From Priestia aryabhattai B8W22 (GTDB taxonomy: Bacteria > Bacillota > Bacilli > Bacillales > Bacillaceae_H), in the NCBI RefSeq assembly GCF_000956595.1, contig NZ_JYOO01000004.1, positions 62,001 through 126,000 on the forward strand: DNA of 64,000 bases, written 5' to 3'. The translations under genes were made by a program, and so were the position numbers. The stretch's first letter is position 1. The number at the start of each line of letters is the position of its first letter. A model generated the notes under the pieces. The model worked only from the letters and a program-made list of their open reading frames with translations, was not told the DNA's origin and did no database searches. Positions 26,383 through 34,773 of this stretch are shown in pieces.

Positions 26383-26549
26383 GTCATAGTGAGTAAAAGT
26401 TACGCCTGTTGTGTAAGACAACATATATATTGTATAATGCAATATGTGTTTTTTATAACAGAAGTCTATCTATAAAAAGAGATTATAGTAAAACTGTACC
26501 TAATCACCCGCTGTTTGATTTACAGGTATATGATGAAAGGAATCGTAAC

Positions 26550-27494
26550 ATGACATTTATCAATTCGGTAACAGGCCCAGTCGATACGTCCGAACTAGGG
26601 CTAACACTAATCCATGAACATATGCGCGTGCGTTCTGAATCTGTTCACGCCCAGTTTCCTCATTTATATGATGAGGAACAAGAAGTTGCAAAAGCAGTAG
26701 AACAAGTAAATCGTGCGAAGAAGCTCGGAGTCAACACGATCTGTGATCCGACGGTGATGGAACAAGGGCGAGATATTCGTTTCATTGAAAAAATTGCCCG
26801 TGAAACGGATACTCAAATCATCGCAGCCACAGGAATTTATACGTATAACTACATCCCTACCCACTTTCAAACGCGTAGCATTGACTATATGGCAGACCTG
26901 TTTGTTCGAGACATTGAAGTCGGCATTCAAAACACGTCAATCAAAGCAGGTTTTCTAAAATGCGCCACGGATGCACCTGGCGTAACGGCTGATGTAGAAA
27001 AAGTAATGCGTGCCGTAGCACGAGCTCATAAAAAAACGGGCGTGCCAATTATGACTCATTCACATCCTGCAAGCGGCACAGGCTTAAAGCAGCTGGACAT
27101 CTTACTCGATGAAGGCGCTAATCCAAATCAAATTCTGATTGGACATACGGGAGATACGGATAACCTCGAGTATATTTCAAACATATTAAAGCAAGATGCC
27201 TTTATCGGTATGGACCGCTACGGCCTGACAAGAGAATGTTCAACTGAAAATAGAAATGAAACGGTCATTGAATTGGCTAAACAAGGCTATTCAAACCGCA
27301 TGTTTCTATCACAAGACTACTGCTGTACAATGGACTGGTTTCCAGAAGGCGTAATTGAAGAACGTTTTCCAAAATGGTCAATGAGCTTTGTATTAGAAGA
27401 AGTAGTGCCGGAATTAAAAAGAAAAGGCGTAACCGAACAGCAGATTCAGCACATGCTTTTTGATAACGCCCGCTGTTGGTTTGAAGGAAAGTAA
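26550..27494 (+). CDS. Phosphotriesterase-family metal-dependent hydrolase
   Basis: A 314-residue amidohydrolase of the phosphotriesterase family. Metal ligands are visible: HxH at His22 and His24, a probable carboxylated lysine in SIKAGFLKC (about 132), His170 in MTHSHP, His199 in IGHTGD and Asp256 in LSQDYC. Family members act as lactonases, phosphotriesterases or on sugar lactones; the native substrate is unknown. The start at 26550 has GAAAGG upstream and gives the expected N-terminus; the frame to 26409 has no site. Monocistronic. Confidence 0.88.
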   Translation: MTFINSVTGPVDTSELGLTLIHEHMRVRSESVHAQFPHLYDEEQEVAKAVEQVNRAKKLGVNTICDPTVMEQGRDIRFIEKIARETDTQIIAATGIYTYNYIPTHFQTRSIDYMADLFVRDIEVGIQNTSIKAGFLKCATDAPGVTADVEKVMRAVARAHKKTGVPIMTHSHPASGTGLKQLDILLDEGANPNQILIGHTGDTDNLEYISNILKQDAFIGMDRYGLTRECSTENRNETVIELAKQGYSNRMFLSQDYCCTMDWFPEGVIEERFPKWSMSFVLEEVVPELKRKGVTEQQIQHMLFDNARCWFEGK

Positions 27495-27520
27495 TTGGGA
27501 CATCCTTTTTTATTACTACT

Positions 27521-27558
27521 AAAACCCCCACTGTCTAAGCCTACCGTGGGGGTTTTTT
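27521..27558 (+). terminator. Terminator between convergent genes
   Basis: AAAACCCCCAC / GTGGGGGTTTT stem with T-run; the facing SulP gene stops at 27584. Confidence 0.9.
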
Positions 27559-27583
27559 ACGCGTATTATTTTATATGCTTATA

Positions 27584-28846
27584 TTAACCAATTTTTCTTA
27601 ATAGCTTTTGTTTTTCTTGACTCTTTTTCACCATAAAGTTTGCACCCGACAGGCATAATCCAACGGCGATCCCGATTGTCAGGTTTGTAAACACCGTTAA
27701 TGAAAATGTCGTAAGTAAAACCAATGAATGAAACGATTTTTCTTTTATTACCTTTGCAAACTGTTCTTTTTTACTGATGTTCCACGCTACGACCATCAAA
27801 ACTGGCGCGAGACTGGCAAGCGCCACGTATGAAGCATACGGAGCAAGCACTAGCAGCACAATCAACACAAAGATAGCATGCGTGATTCCTGCAATTGGAG
27901 ATGAAGCGCCGTTTTTAATATTGGTAACGGTTCTTGCGATCTCTCCTGCCGCGGGAATACCTGAAAACATCGGCGTTACCATGTTGACAATTCCCTGGCC
28001 AATCAGTTCTTTTTTGCTGCTGTGCTTTGATTTTGTCATTTCATCCGCAACGCGAGCTGTCAGCAAAGACTGTAACCCTACAAGTATAGCAATGACAAAT
28101 GCAGAAGGTAAAAGAGTGACAACCCTCTCCACTGTTATATCTGGAAACGCTGGCGCCGGAAAGTGACGAGGTATCTCTCCGTAAATGGAACCAATGGTTT
28201 CAAACTGATTTGCAAAGAAAAAAGATGCCAAGCCGGTGGATACAACAATTCCAAGTAAATAGGACATTCCCAGTGACTTAGGTGAAAAGTAAAGCACAAT
28301 TAAAATCGTAGCTAAGCACAACCCTGCTGTAGCAATACTATAGATGTTGATGAAGTGTAAATTACCAAAGATCTCTTTTATATTCAAATGAAAATACTGA
28401 TATTTTTCAATCGCGTGCAGCCCAAGGAAGTTTGGAATCTGCCCGCTAAAGATAATCAGCGCAATTCCCGACTGAAATCCTACAATAATAGAGGACGGAA
28501 AATACTTGATTAAAGCTCCTACTTTACAGAGCGCAAAGATAATGAGGAGAATTCCGGACATAAAGCCGGCAATTAATAAATTTTCATAGCCATATTGCAA
28601 CACAATCCCTAATAAAACAGGAACAAACGCACCCGTAGGTCCCGCGATTTGAAACCTACATCCACCTAAAATAGCAATTAGCAAGCCCGCTACAATCGTT
28701 GTATAAAGTCCTGTAACAGGCGATATTCCAGAAGCTATCGCAAATCCTAACCCTAAAGGTATAGCTATAATGCCAACAACAATACCCGATAGTATATCTT
28801 TCTTCAAATGCTGTAAGGAATAATTTCGAAAAACCTCTAGATTCAT
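27584..28846 (-). CDS. SulP-family anion transporter without STAS domain
   Basis: A 420-residue membrane protein with about 11-14 helices. The SulP opening ([24 protein letters not shown]) and GPTGAFVPVL are clear. It ends directly after the last helix with a short basic tail, so it lacks the C-terminal STAS regulatory domain present in most SulP carriers, including the one at 54649-56115. Likely substrates are sulfate or bicarbonate. The ATG is the first in frame and follows GGAGGCTGATGTACACTT. Confidence 0.88.
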   Translation of the reverse strand: MNLEVFRNYSLQHLKKDILSGIVVGIIAIPLGLGFAIASGISPVTGLYTTIVAGLLIAILGGCRFQIAGPTGAFVPVLLGIVLQYGYENLLIAGFMSGILLIIFALCKVGALIKYFPSSIIVGFQSGIALIIFSGQIPNFLGLHAIEKYQYFHLNIKEIFGNLHFINIYSIATAGLCLATILIVLYFSPKSLGMSYLLGIVVSTGLASFFFANQFETIGSIYGEIPRHFPAPAFPDITVERVVTLLPSAFVIAILVGLQSLLTARVADEMTKSKHSSKKELIGQGIVNMVTPMFSGIPAAGEIARTVTNIKNGASSPIAGITHAIFVLIVLLVLAPYASYVALASLAPVLMVVAWNISKKEQFAKVIKEKSFHSLVLLTTFSLTVFTNLTIGIAVGLCLSGANFMVKKSQEKQKLLRKIG

Positions 28847-29119
28847 AAGTGTACATCAGCCTCCATTTTAAGTAGTGAGGTTACCCATTCGTATTTTCGT
28901 CATACAACCTTATTGAGCTTTCTCAAAATAAGGTGGGCTACTCGATTACTTCTATCTTAAAGGAGACAGCTTACAAAAAAATAAAGGAGAAATTAGAAGT
29001 TTCTTAGACAGTTATTAAAATTTCCTTAAAAATTCTTACTTTTTATTCTTTTAGTTATTTTTCAGATAAACTGCGTTTCTTACTTATAAATAAAGCAGGA
29101 TAACTAGACCCTATCGTAA

Positions 29120-29345
29120 CTATAGAGTCTATGTGGTCCGGCTGCACAGATTTTTAAGGTCAAGTAGACGACAGGACTACCTCCATCGGTTTAATTACAT
29201 TCGAATTTACAGGACGCTCGGTTGCATGAGTCCCGTTAATCACAAATTTGAACACGTTAAAAAAATTGTTTCGCTTAGTGTTGACATACCATAAAACAAG
29301 TTATCGGAAACCTAAAGACGAACAGATGAGATACAATACATGAGC
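29120..29345. repeat. Diverged repeat segment A (pairs with 32420-32645)
   Basis: Shares spaced blocks with 32420-32645: TAATTACAT, GAAT, GACGCT, GGTT, then GTTGACATACC against GTTGACGTACC and AATACA with CATG. The middle can be read on the minus strand as FVINGTHATERPVNSNVIK followed by PMEVVLSST and a stop; the partner gives a related reading. Likely two old copies of one element. The stretch 28847-29119 holds only the SulP promoter region and no gene I can see. Confidence 0.55.
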
Positions 29346-29366
29346 TGAACCGCTTATAACACCGCA

Positions 29367-29584
29367 GTTGATTTCCGTGCAAGGCTTCGCTTTCCGCGGG
29401 CGGGCGCTGAGCCTCCTCGTCGCTTGCGCTCCTGCGGGGTCTCATCTGTCCCGCTCTTCCCGCAGGAGTCTTCGCCTTGCTCTTCAATCAACTGCTAGAA
29501 AAATCTAAACAGGTGAAACCTACGTTCATCCTAACAAAAAAAACGAACCACCCATCAAACATGTTGATCAAGGGTCCGTTTTTC
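29367..29584. repeat. Intergenic palindromic repeat, long copy
   Basis: The core runs 29367-29492 from GTTGATTTCCGTGCAAGGC to GCCTTGCTCTTCAATCAAC (imperfect terminal inverted repeats) and is very GC-rich inside (CCGCGGGCGGGCGCTGAGCC). It is followed by CTAGAA, GAAACCTACGTTCATC and a hairpin ending in GTTTTT (29540-29583), as in the copy at 23731. I recognise this type of GCTTTCCGCGGGCG-CTGAGCCTCCTCG sequence as a widespread Bacillaceae intergenic repeat; its function is unknown. Confidence 0.88.
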
Positions 29585-29624
29585 ACTTGAGCTAACATAC
29601 GTTTGTCCCAGGCTCGTTTTTTTA

Positions 29625-30225
29625 CTAATAAGAGATATAATACCAATTTCTTTGTACCTTTTCTATTTCATCAAACTTCAGACCAAAATCGCCTGATGAA
29701 GGTTTACGGTTTTTTGGGTCATAAACAAAGCCTGAGAAATGACCTAAGATTCCAAGGTTTGTAAAGAAAAGTACGGATGTCCCCTTTCCTTTGGTTTCTA
29801 CTGCGACATCATCTCGACCTCTAGATACGCTCGCATACTCTTTAGGTAAATCAACAAGCGATGAGTTGTCGGGTTCATTGGGTAAAGGAATAAGCCATGG
29901 GTAGTTGGCTTATTCGGGTTTCAAGGCGCCACTTTGTATTTTAGCTGCTGGTGGAGTTTAAAGTTTATGTCTAAATTAAGCTGCTCAAACGGAATAAAGA
30001 ACCACAGCATAACGGTTATCACTTGAATAGCCAAAGGCAGCCACTTTCCACTGCTAAACAGATACATTCCTGTCCACAGCGTTAGAAAGGAATGACAAAG
30101 AATAACCATATATACGGACTTACGTATTTCCCTATACGATTATCTAAATCCCATTGAAACAGTGACAATAAAAAAACAAGCAAACTACTACATAACGATA
30201 AAAGCAAGGTTAAATGACGCTTCAC
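29625..30225 (-). pseudogene. Frameshifted membrane-protein gene (two lesions)
   Basis: Three frames join into one protein of about 195 residues. Frame 1 starts at a GTG (30223-30225) after AGAGGGAAATGT and encodes MKRHLTLLLSLCSSLL... to FVIPF. A one-base loss near 30082-30086 moves to frame 2 (LTLWTGMYLFSSGKWLP... to QLKYKVA). A second lesion near 29895-29925 moves to frame 3 (NYPWLIPLPNEPDNSS... to VQRNWYYISY), ending at 29625. The product had two to four helices and a soluble C-terminal domain. Family unknown. Either real decay or sequencing errors. Confidence 0.7.
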
Positions 30226-30279
30226 ACATTTCCCTCTTTCTGAAATAATTCTTTTTTAACCTTCACTCTTTATAATTCA

Positions 30280-31178
30280 TTATTTACTTACTATAGTTCT
30301 ATGAATCCGCTTTAAGAATTCTCTTATTATTCTAGAAAGCCCATTATTGGCATTATAAAAGTACCCAAAAGAATAAGTTTTATAATGCGGAGGAGCAAAG
30401 TTAACGACTACATATTGATCACTTCTAGATAAGCCGGCATCTGTTCTAAACGCATAGTCAAATCCTATATTTATTGCCGTATTATTTTCCAACGTATTAC
30501 GAATGGTATCTACATTATTGGTAGTAAACAAGATATCACATGGCAGTGAGCTAAAACCTTTCATAAATTCCTGAATATATTTGTCGTTATATAAAACAAT
30601 GGGCTGGTTAATTAACATCTCTTCAGTAATGAGTGTTTGTTTGGCTAATGGCGACTTCTTATTTACTGCAGCTACCATATGACCATCTAATAACTTTTTA
30701 AATACCAAGTTCCGATACTTTTTTCTTCTTTTTCTGTATAAGTAATAAACCCTACATCTACCTCCCCATCTAGAACTTTATCTATAATGTACTCGGTGCT
30801 ATTTTCATAGACAGAAGCCTTTATGTTCGGATATTCTCTTTTAATTTCTGTTATTAAGTGAACGAGGAGCTCCATTGGTCCTGGGTAGGTTGCAATCTTT
30901 ATTTCACCATTCATGGTATTTGTATACGCTTCTGCTTCATCCATAAATTCTTGAATTTTCAATAAAGCAGAGTTGGCCTTTTCAATTAACCTATGACCTT
31001 CTTCAGTTGGAATAGATCCTCTTCTAGAACGATGAAAAATGATTATATTTAGTTCTTTCTCTAAATTTTTTATAGATTGGCTTAGTGCAGGTAACGTAAT
31101 ATGCAGGTTATCAGCTGCTTCTTTTAATGAACCAGTTTTACCTATTTCCACCATATATTTTAATTGTTCAATATTCAT
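30280..31178 (-). pseudogene. LysR-family regulator gene broken by a frameshift
   Basis: Residues 1-163 (helix-turn-helix LKEAADNLHITLPALSQSIKNL at about 18-39, then the start of the effector domain) end early in SIGTWYLKSY. The remainder (VFKKLLDGHMVAAVNKK... to RTIVSK) continues in another frame from about 30708. Adding one base near 30704-30710 would restore SIGTLVFKKLLDGH and a full length of about 300 residues. It is divergent from bdhA with 127 bases between, so it was probably its regulator. The ATG at 31178 has AAAGAGGGCATT upstream. Confidence 0.85.
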
Positions 31179-31195
31179 AATGCCCTCTTTTTCTT

Positions 31196-31276
31196 TTAGT
31201 TAAGTATTGCTTAACAATCATTAATATTAACTAAATTTACCATAAGTATATCTAGTTGTATACTTATAGGTATAGT
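31196..31276 (+). promoter_or_regulatory. Control region between lysR remnant and bdhA
   Basis: A perfect inverted repeat ATAAGTATA (31242-31250) / TATACTTAT (31259-31267) overlaps a promoter-like TTTACC (31236-31241), 17-bp spacer and TATACT (31259-31264). A second dyad TTAGTTAA (31196-31203) / TTAACTAA (31227-31234) lies nearer the lysR start. These are likely regulator-binding sites; which protein binds is not known. Confidence 0.6.
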
Positions 31277-31305
31277 AAAAGAAATGACACAAGGAGATGT
31301 AGTAT

Positions 31306-32352
31306 ATGAAGGCGCTAAGATGGCATAATCAAAAAGATATTCGTCTTGAAGAAATAAATGAACCGGTTGTACAGGCTGGTCAGGTAAAAATGAAAGTTAA
31401 ATGGTGTGGAATTTGCGGTAGTGATTTACATGAATACTTAGGTGGTCCCATCTTTATTCCAGTTGATAGACCGCACCCTCTCACTAATGAGGTTGCTCCA
31501 GTAACGCTTGGACATGAATTCTCAGGTGAAGTAGTAGAAGTTGGAGAAGGTGTCACCCATTATAAAGTTGGTGATCGTGTGGTAGTTGAGCCAATCTTTG
31601 CTACACATGGACACCAAGGTGCTTATAACCTAGATGAACAAATGGGATTCTTAGGTTTAGCCGGAGGCGGTGGAGGTCTTAGTGAATATGTTGCAGTAGA
31701 CGAAGAACTTTTATTCAAACTTCCAGACGATTTATCTTATGAACAAGGTGCTTTAGTAGAACCAGCGGCAGTAGCTCTTTATGCAGTACGTTCAAGTAAA
31801 GTGAAAGCAGGAGACAAAGTTGCTGTATTTGGATGTGGACCTATTGGACTTCTTGTCATTGAAGCGTTGAAAGCAGCAGGTGCAACCGATATTTATGCAG
31901 TTGAATTATCCCCAGAAAGACAAGCAAAAGCAGAAGAATTAGGAGCAATCATCATTAATCCTGCTGAAGTTGAAGATACGGTAGCCGAAATAGCTAGATT
32001 AACTGACGGTGGCGTAGATGTATCATTTGAAGTAACAGGTGTACCTATTGTATTACGTCAAGCAATCCAATCTACAGGAATTGGCGGAGAAACTATTATC
32101 GTTAGCATATGGGAAAAAGGAGCAGAAATTCTACCGAATGATATTGTAATTAAAGAACGAACTGTTAAAGGAATCATTGGCTATCGTAACGTGTTCCCAG
32201 CAGTATTGTCTCTTATGCAAAAAGGCTACTTCTCAGCCGAAAAGTTAGTAACCAAAAAGATAGCCCTAGACGATGTAATTGAAGAAGGGTTTGAAAGCCT
32301 GATTAAAGAAAAAAACCAAGTTAAAATTTTGGTTAAATCGGAACAGCAATAA
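31306..32352 (+). CDS. bdhA: (R,R)-2,3-butanediol dehydrogenase
   Basis: Zinc-dependent medium-chain dehydrogenase that interconverts acetoin and 2,3-butanediol with NAD. The 348-residue product follows B. subtilis BdhA closely. Catalytic zinc ligands are Cys34, His70 and Glu71 (GHE); the Rossmann motif FGCGPIGL is at 175-182. The GGHQGAYNLDEQMGFLGLAG type loop replaces the usual four structural-zinc cysteines, as in BdhA. The ATG follows AAGGAGATGTAGT. Divergent from the broken LysR gene; ends at a terminator. Confidence 0.95.
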   Translation: MKALRWHNQKDIRLEEINEPVVQAGQVKMKVKWCGICGSDLHEYLGGPIFIPVDRPHPLTNEVAPVTLGHEFSGEVVEVGEGVTHYKVGDRVVVEPIFATHGHQGAYNLDEQMGFLGLAGGGGGLSEYVAVDEELLFKLPDDLSYEQGALVEPAAVALYAVRSSKVKAGDKVAVFGCGPIGLLVIEALKAAGATDIYAVELSPERQAKAEELGAIIINPAEVEDTVAEIARLTDGGVDVSFEVTGVPIVLRQAIQSTGIGGETIIVSIWEKGAEILPNDIVIKERTVKGIIGYRNVFPAVLSLMQKGYFSAEKLVTKKIALDDVIEEGFESLIKEKNQVKILVKSEQQ

Positions 32353-32379
32353 GAATCATCAAGAATGAGGATTTCTCTA

Positions 32380-32409
32380 AGCCACTAATAGCAATTAGTG
32401 GCTTTTTAT
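32380..32409 (+). terminator. Terminator of bdhA
   Basis: AGCCACTAAT / ATTAGTGGCT stem with four-base loop, then TTTTATTTCTTT. Confidence 0.85.
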
Positions 32410-32419
32410 TTCTTTAATC

Positions 32420-32645
32420 GGGTCCAGCCGAGATATGTGTAAAATTCCCCTAACATAGTTTGACAGTTTAGAAGAATTAACAAGTAAACTACATAACGAT
32501 GTCCATTGATCTAATTACATTTGAATCCATGAGACGCTTGGTTACCTGAATCCCATGGACTACAAAAAGTTGCCTAGTTTAGCGTTGACGTACCAATAGG
32601 TTAATTGATGAGGATCACACAGATATAAAATACACATGTCTGCTC
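32420..32645. repeat. Diverged repeat segment B (pairs with 29120-29345)
   Basis: Same order of blocks as segment A: GTCC-GCCG, CCAT, TAATTACAT, GAAT, GACGCT-GGTT, GTTGACGTACC, ACAGAT. On the minus strand its middle reads FVVHGIQVTKRLMDSNVI, similar to segment A. I see no start codon, ribosome binding site or intact gene in it. Confidence 0.5.
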
Positions 32646-32648
32646 TTT

Positions 32649-32849
32649 TTAAGCACCGTAGTAATACTTTAAAAAGTTTAAGATGGATAACAGGATAATC
32701 AAAATAACCAAAACTCCTCCTATTAATATCCTTCTTAATATCCTTCGTCCTTCTTTTGGGGAAGTTTTTTGTTTTTCATGGGCATACAAAACCAGTTCTC
32801 GAAAGGCAATGTGCAGTAAAATAACGAAGGCAAAAATACCAATCCTCAC
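32649..32849 (-). CDS. Small membrane protein, start uncertain
   Basis: A 66-residue product with hydrophobic segments at about 1-20 and 42-62 and a basic middle (EKQKTSPKEGRRILRR). The only start in frame is GTG at 32847-32849, and I see no good ribosome binding site before it, so the gene may be truncated at its 5' end. It lies beside repeat segment B and a second small membrane protein gene. Confidence 0.4.
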   Translation of the reverse strand: MRIGIFAFVILLHIAFRELVLYAHEKQKTSPKEGRRILRRILIGGVLVILIILLSILNFLKYYYGA

Positions 32850-32915
32850 AAGAATAAACAGATTATCACATCCATTTCAATAAAAATAAGAGCTAAGGGG
32901 CATTCGGCAAATAAC

Positions 32916-33125
32916 TTAGCTATAAAACTTTTTATTGTCTTTGTTCTTTTGATACTCTACAAAAAAGGATACTGGAACTGCTCCAATACATATACCAATC
33001 GAAATAAACAGCGCCTGGTTCATCTGAAGACTCGGATTTGTCGCTGCCTTACTATAAATGACAAAACAGACGAAGCTCAAAAAGCCTATAGCTAAAGGAA
33101 TGAGCGCGTGCCTATACCATTTCAT
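32916..33125 (-). CDS. Small two-helix membrane protein
   Basis: A 69-residue protein with helices at about 7-24 and 38-58 and a charged tail (EYQKNKDNKKFYS). The ATG follows an excellent AGAGGGGAGG site. Unknown family. Confidence 0.65.
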   Translation of the reverse strand: MKWYRHALIPLAIGFLSFVCFVIYSKAATNPSLQMNQALFISIGICIGAVPVSFFVEYQKNKDNKKFYS

Positions 33126-33229
33126 TGTATTAGCCTCCCCTCTTTTTCACCCCACCTAGCTTGATCGTGGCAGCATATGATTTATTTGTCAGCAATTAAG
33201 AGATGCACCGAGTAATAGCACAATCCTGT

Positions 33230-33407
33230 TTAGGTAAAATGACTTCCCGTTATAGCGCTGGCTAAAAGAACGATTACGGCTAGCCCTTTCACCATATAGG
33301 TTGGGCTTTCACTCAAAGGTTTCCCCTTGCTTTCACTTATAACAGGGTAAAAATAAAAAAGAGAAAAGAAAACCCATACTCGCTGCCATAATTATGATTT
33401 TTTCCAA
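33230..33407 (-). pseudogene. Small two-helix membrane protein gene with a frameshift
   Basis: Starts at TTG (33405-33407) after AAAGGAGATGTGATAA. It encodes MEKIIIMAASMGFLFSFLFLP in one frame; removing one base from the GGG (plus strand 33345-33347) continues as VISESKGKPLSESPTYM then VKGLAVIVLLASAITG to a TAA at 33230. As it stands the frame ends after CYK. The rest of 33126-33574 has no other gene. Confidence 0.6.
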
Positions 33408-33522
33408 ATTATCACATCTCCTTTTTTCTTACTTTTCCTTCTTTTCTTCTTGCTAAACAAGTTTAGCCAAATAGTGAGCGGCGCCTCTCCAGAATATACG
33501 CCCCCTCTTGAAATCATACAAA

Positions 33523-33556
33523 AATAAAAAAGGCAGGATTTCTCCTGCCTTTTTGC
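33523..33556 (-). terminator. Terminator of the gene at 33575
   Basis: AAAAAGGCAGGA / TCCTGCCTTTTT stem with five-base loop. Confidence 0.88.
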
Positions 33557-33574
33557 ATATGTAATTTCTCTTCA

Positions 33575-33880
33575 CTATGTCAACTCAGCGCTTTTAGCAA
33601 GCATAAAAGCAGAGATACTAAACAAAACAATCAATAAAGAAGCGGCATGTAACAGTAAAAAAAGAAATTTTTGGCCGCCTTTAATGAAGAACGAATAAAT
33701 CATTCCTAGGATTGTTGCTAAGATTAAAAGTGCTGCTGCTATTTTAATTACTATAGCAAAGAAAGCTCCAGCAAATACAATTGACGGAATAAAAGATGCT
33801 ACAATAATGATATACAAAATCAGTGTAGCAATAAAAGCGGTTTTTGATACGTTTGAAGCCCGTTTAAACAAATTCCCCAT
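33575..33880 (-). CDS. Three-helix membrane protein, unknown function
   Basis: A 101-residue protein (MGNLFKRASNVSKTAF...) with hydrophobic segments at about 14-34, 37-62 and 70-92. The start at 33880 has AAAGGAGATTAT; the ATG at 33895 overlaps that site. Own terminator. No family recognised. Confidence 0.65.
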   Translation of the reverse strand: MGNLFKRASNVSKTAFIATLILYIIIVASFIPSIVFAGAFFAIVIKIAAALLILATILGMIYSFFIKGGQKFLFLLLHAASLLIVLFSISAFMLAKSAELT

Positions 33881-33969
33881 ATAATCTCCTTTCACATTTT
33901 AAAACTGCATCTTTTACTATAATACATGTGCTTAGAGGACACAATTAACTTTTTAAAAGTGCTCATCAC

Positions 33970-34098
33970 TTAAGCTTTATCGCCAATGATATCCTTTATA
34001 TTTTTGAGATCTTGTTTGCTTAGTTTATCAAATGTTGTGGCTGTTTTTTTGTTTGAATTATTTATTGATAAATAGCCTTGAGGAACGCTTTGTAGTCT
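33970..34098 (-). pseudogene. C-terminal gene remnant next to an ABC transporter
   Basis: A 43-codon frame without a start codon, reading VPQGYLSINNSNKK, then TATTFDKLSKQDLKNIKDI and GDKA before a TAA at 33970. The composition looks coding (charged helix). It directly follows the ABC permease gene on the same strand, so it may be what is left of a third gene of that operon. Confidence 0.35.
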
Positions 34099-34119
34099 TT
34101 ACTTCAAAATCAATTCATA

Positions 34120-34761
34120 CTAAAATTCTCTCTTTTGGTAGATAGACAGCCCAATAAAGTAAGAAGTAATATACATCACCATTCCAAAGAGGGTATACAA
34201 GATAGGAACATGCAAAGAAGAAGCGATCGGTAAGCTTGATGCCACTAATATCTCGACTAAGTACCCAACAGCTCCCTGTAAAGCAATGGCAACGAAAAAG
34301 CCACCCATTCCCCCTCCAAGTACAATGCCGTCAGATTTCTCTGCTCCGAATACGTAAAGAAGCGGATAAGCAAGTGCACCAGCAAAAAGTACGATAAATG
34401 TACCAAACGAAACGATATTTACTATATCCTCTACTGCACTTTTGGAAATGATCGAATACATAGAAAAAACCGCATAAGATAGGATGGTTCCGCTGACGAC
34501 AATTAAAAAGTAAAAAACATAGTGACTTTGCACCACATTTTTTCGGCTAATCGGAAGAGTAAGCACGTATTTGTCATAGCCGGTTTTACTTTCTAGTTTG
34601 ATCACTTCAAGCGCTGGCATTGCCATCAATAAAATAATTAACATCGCTATAATACGGTAAAATGAAGGGTTCGCAAAATAAAAAATGACCGCAGAAATAA
34701 CTATGGCAAGCGCTGTGTACGTCAAAAAGCTTCGTTGAATGAGGTAGTAGTTCGTTAACAA
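34120..34761 (-). CDS. ABC-2 type transporter permease
   Basis: A 213-residue membrane protein with six helices and a YDKYVLTLPISRKNVVQSHY cytoplasmic loop, typical of the ABC2 permeases that pair with YtrB/BcrA-like ATPases. The start is TTG at 34761 with AGAGAGG four to five bases upstream, 12 bases after the stop of the ATPase gene. Substrate unknown; relatives export peptides or respond to cell-wall stress. No GntR/YtrA-type regulator gene is present beside it. Confidence 0.85.
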   Translation of the reverse strand: MLTNYYLIQRSFLTYTALAIVISAVIFYFANPSFYRIIAMLIILLMAMPALEVIKLESKTGYDKYVLTLPISRKNVVQSHYVFYFLIVVSGTILSYAVFSMYSIISKSAVEDIVNIVSFGTFIVLFAGALAYPLLYVFGAEKSDGIVLGGGMGGFFVAIALQGAVGYLVEILVASSLPIASSLHVPILYTLFGMVMYITSYFIGLSIYQKREF

Positions 34762-34773
34762 TAGACCTCTCTT

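Noticed and set aside
29275-29487. Minus-strand frame across the long GC-rich repeat (Arg/Pro/Ala-rich product)
   Set aside because: It is produced by the GC-rich palindrome and has no ribosome binding site; the same bases in the short copy do not keep the frame.
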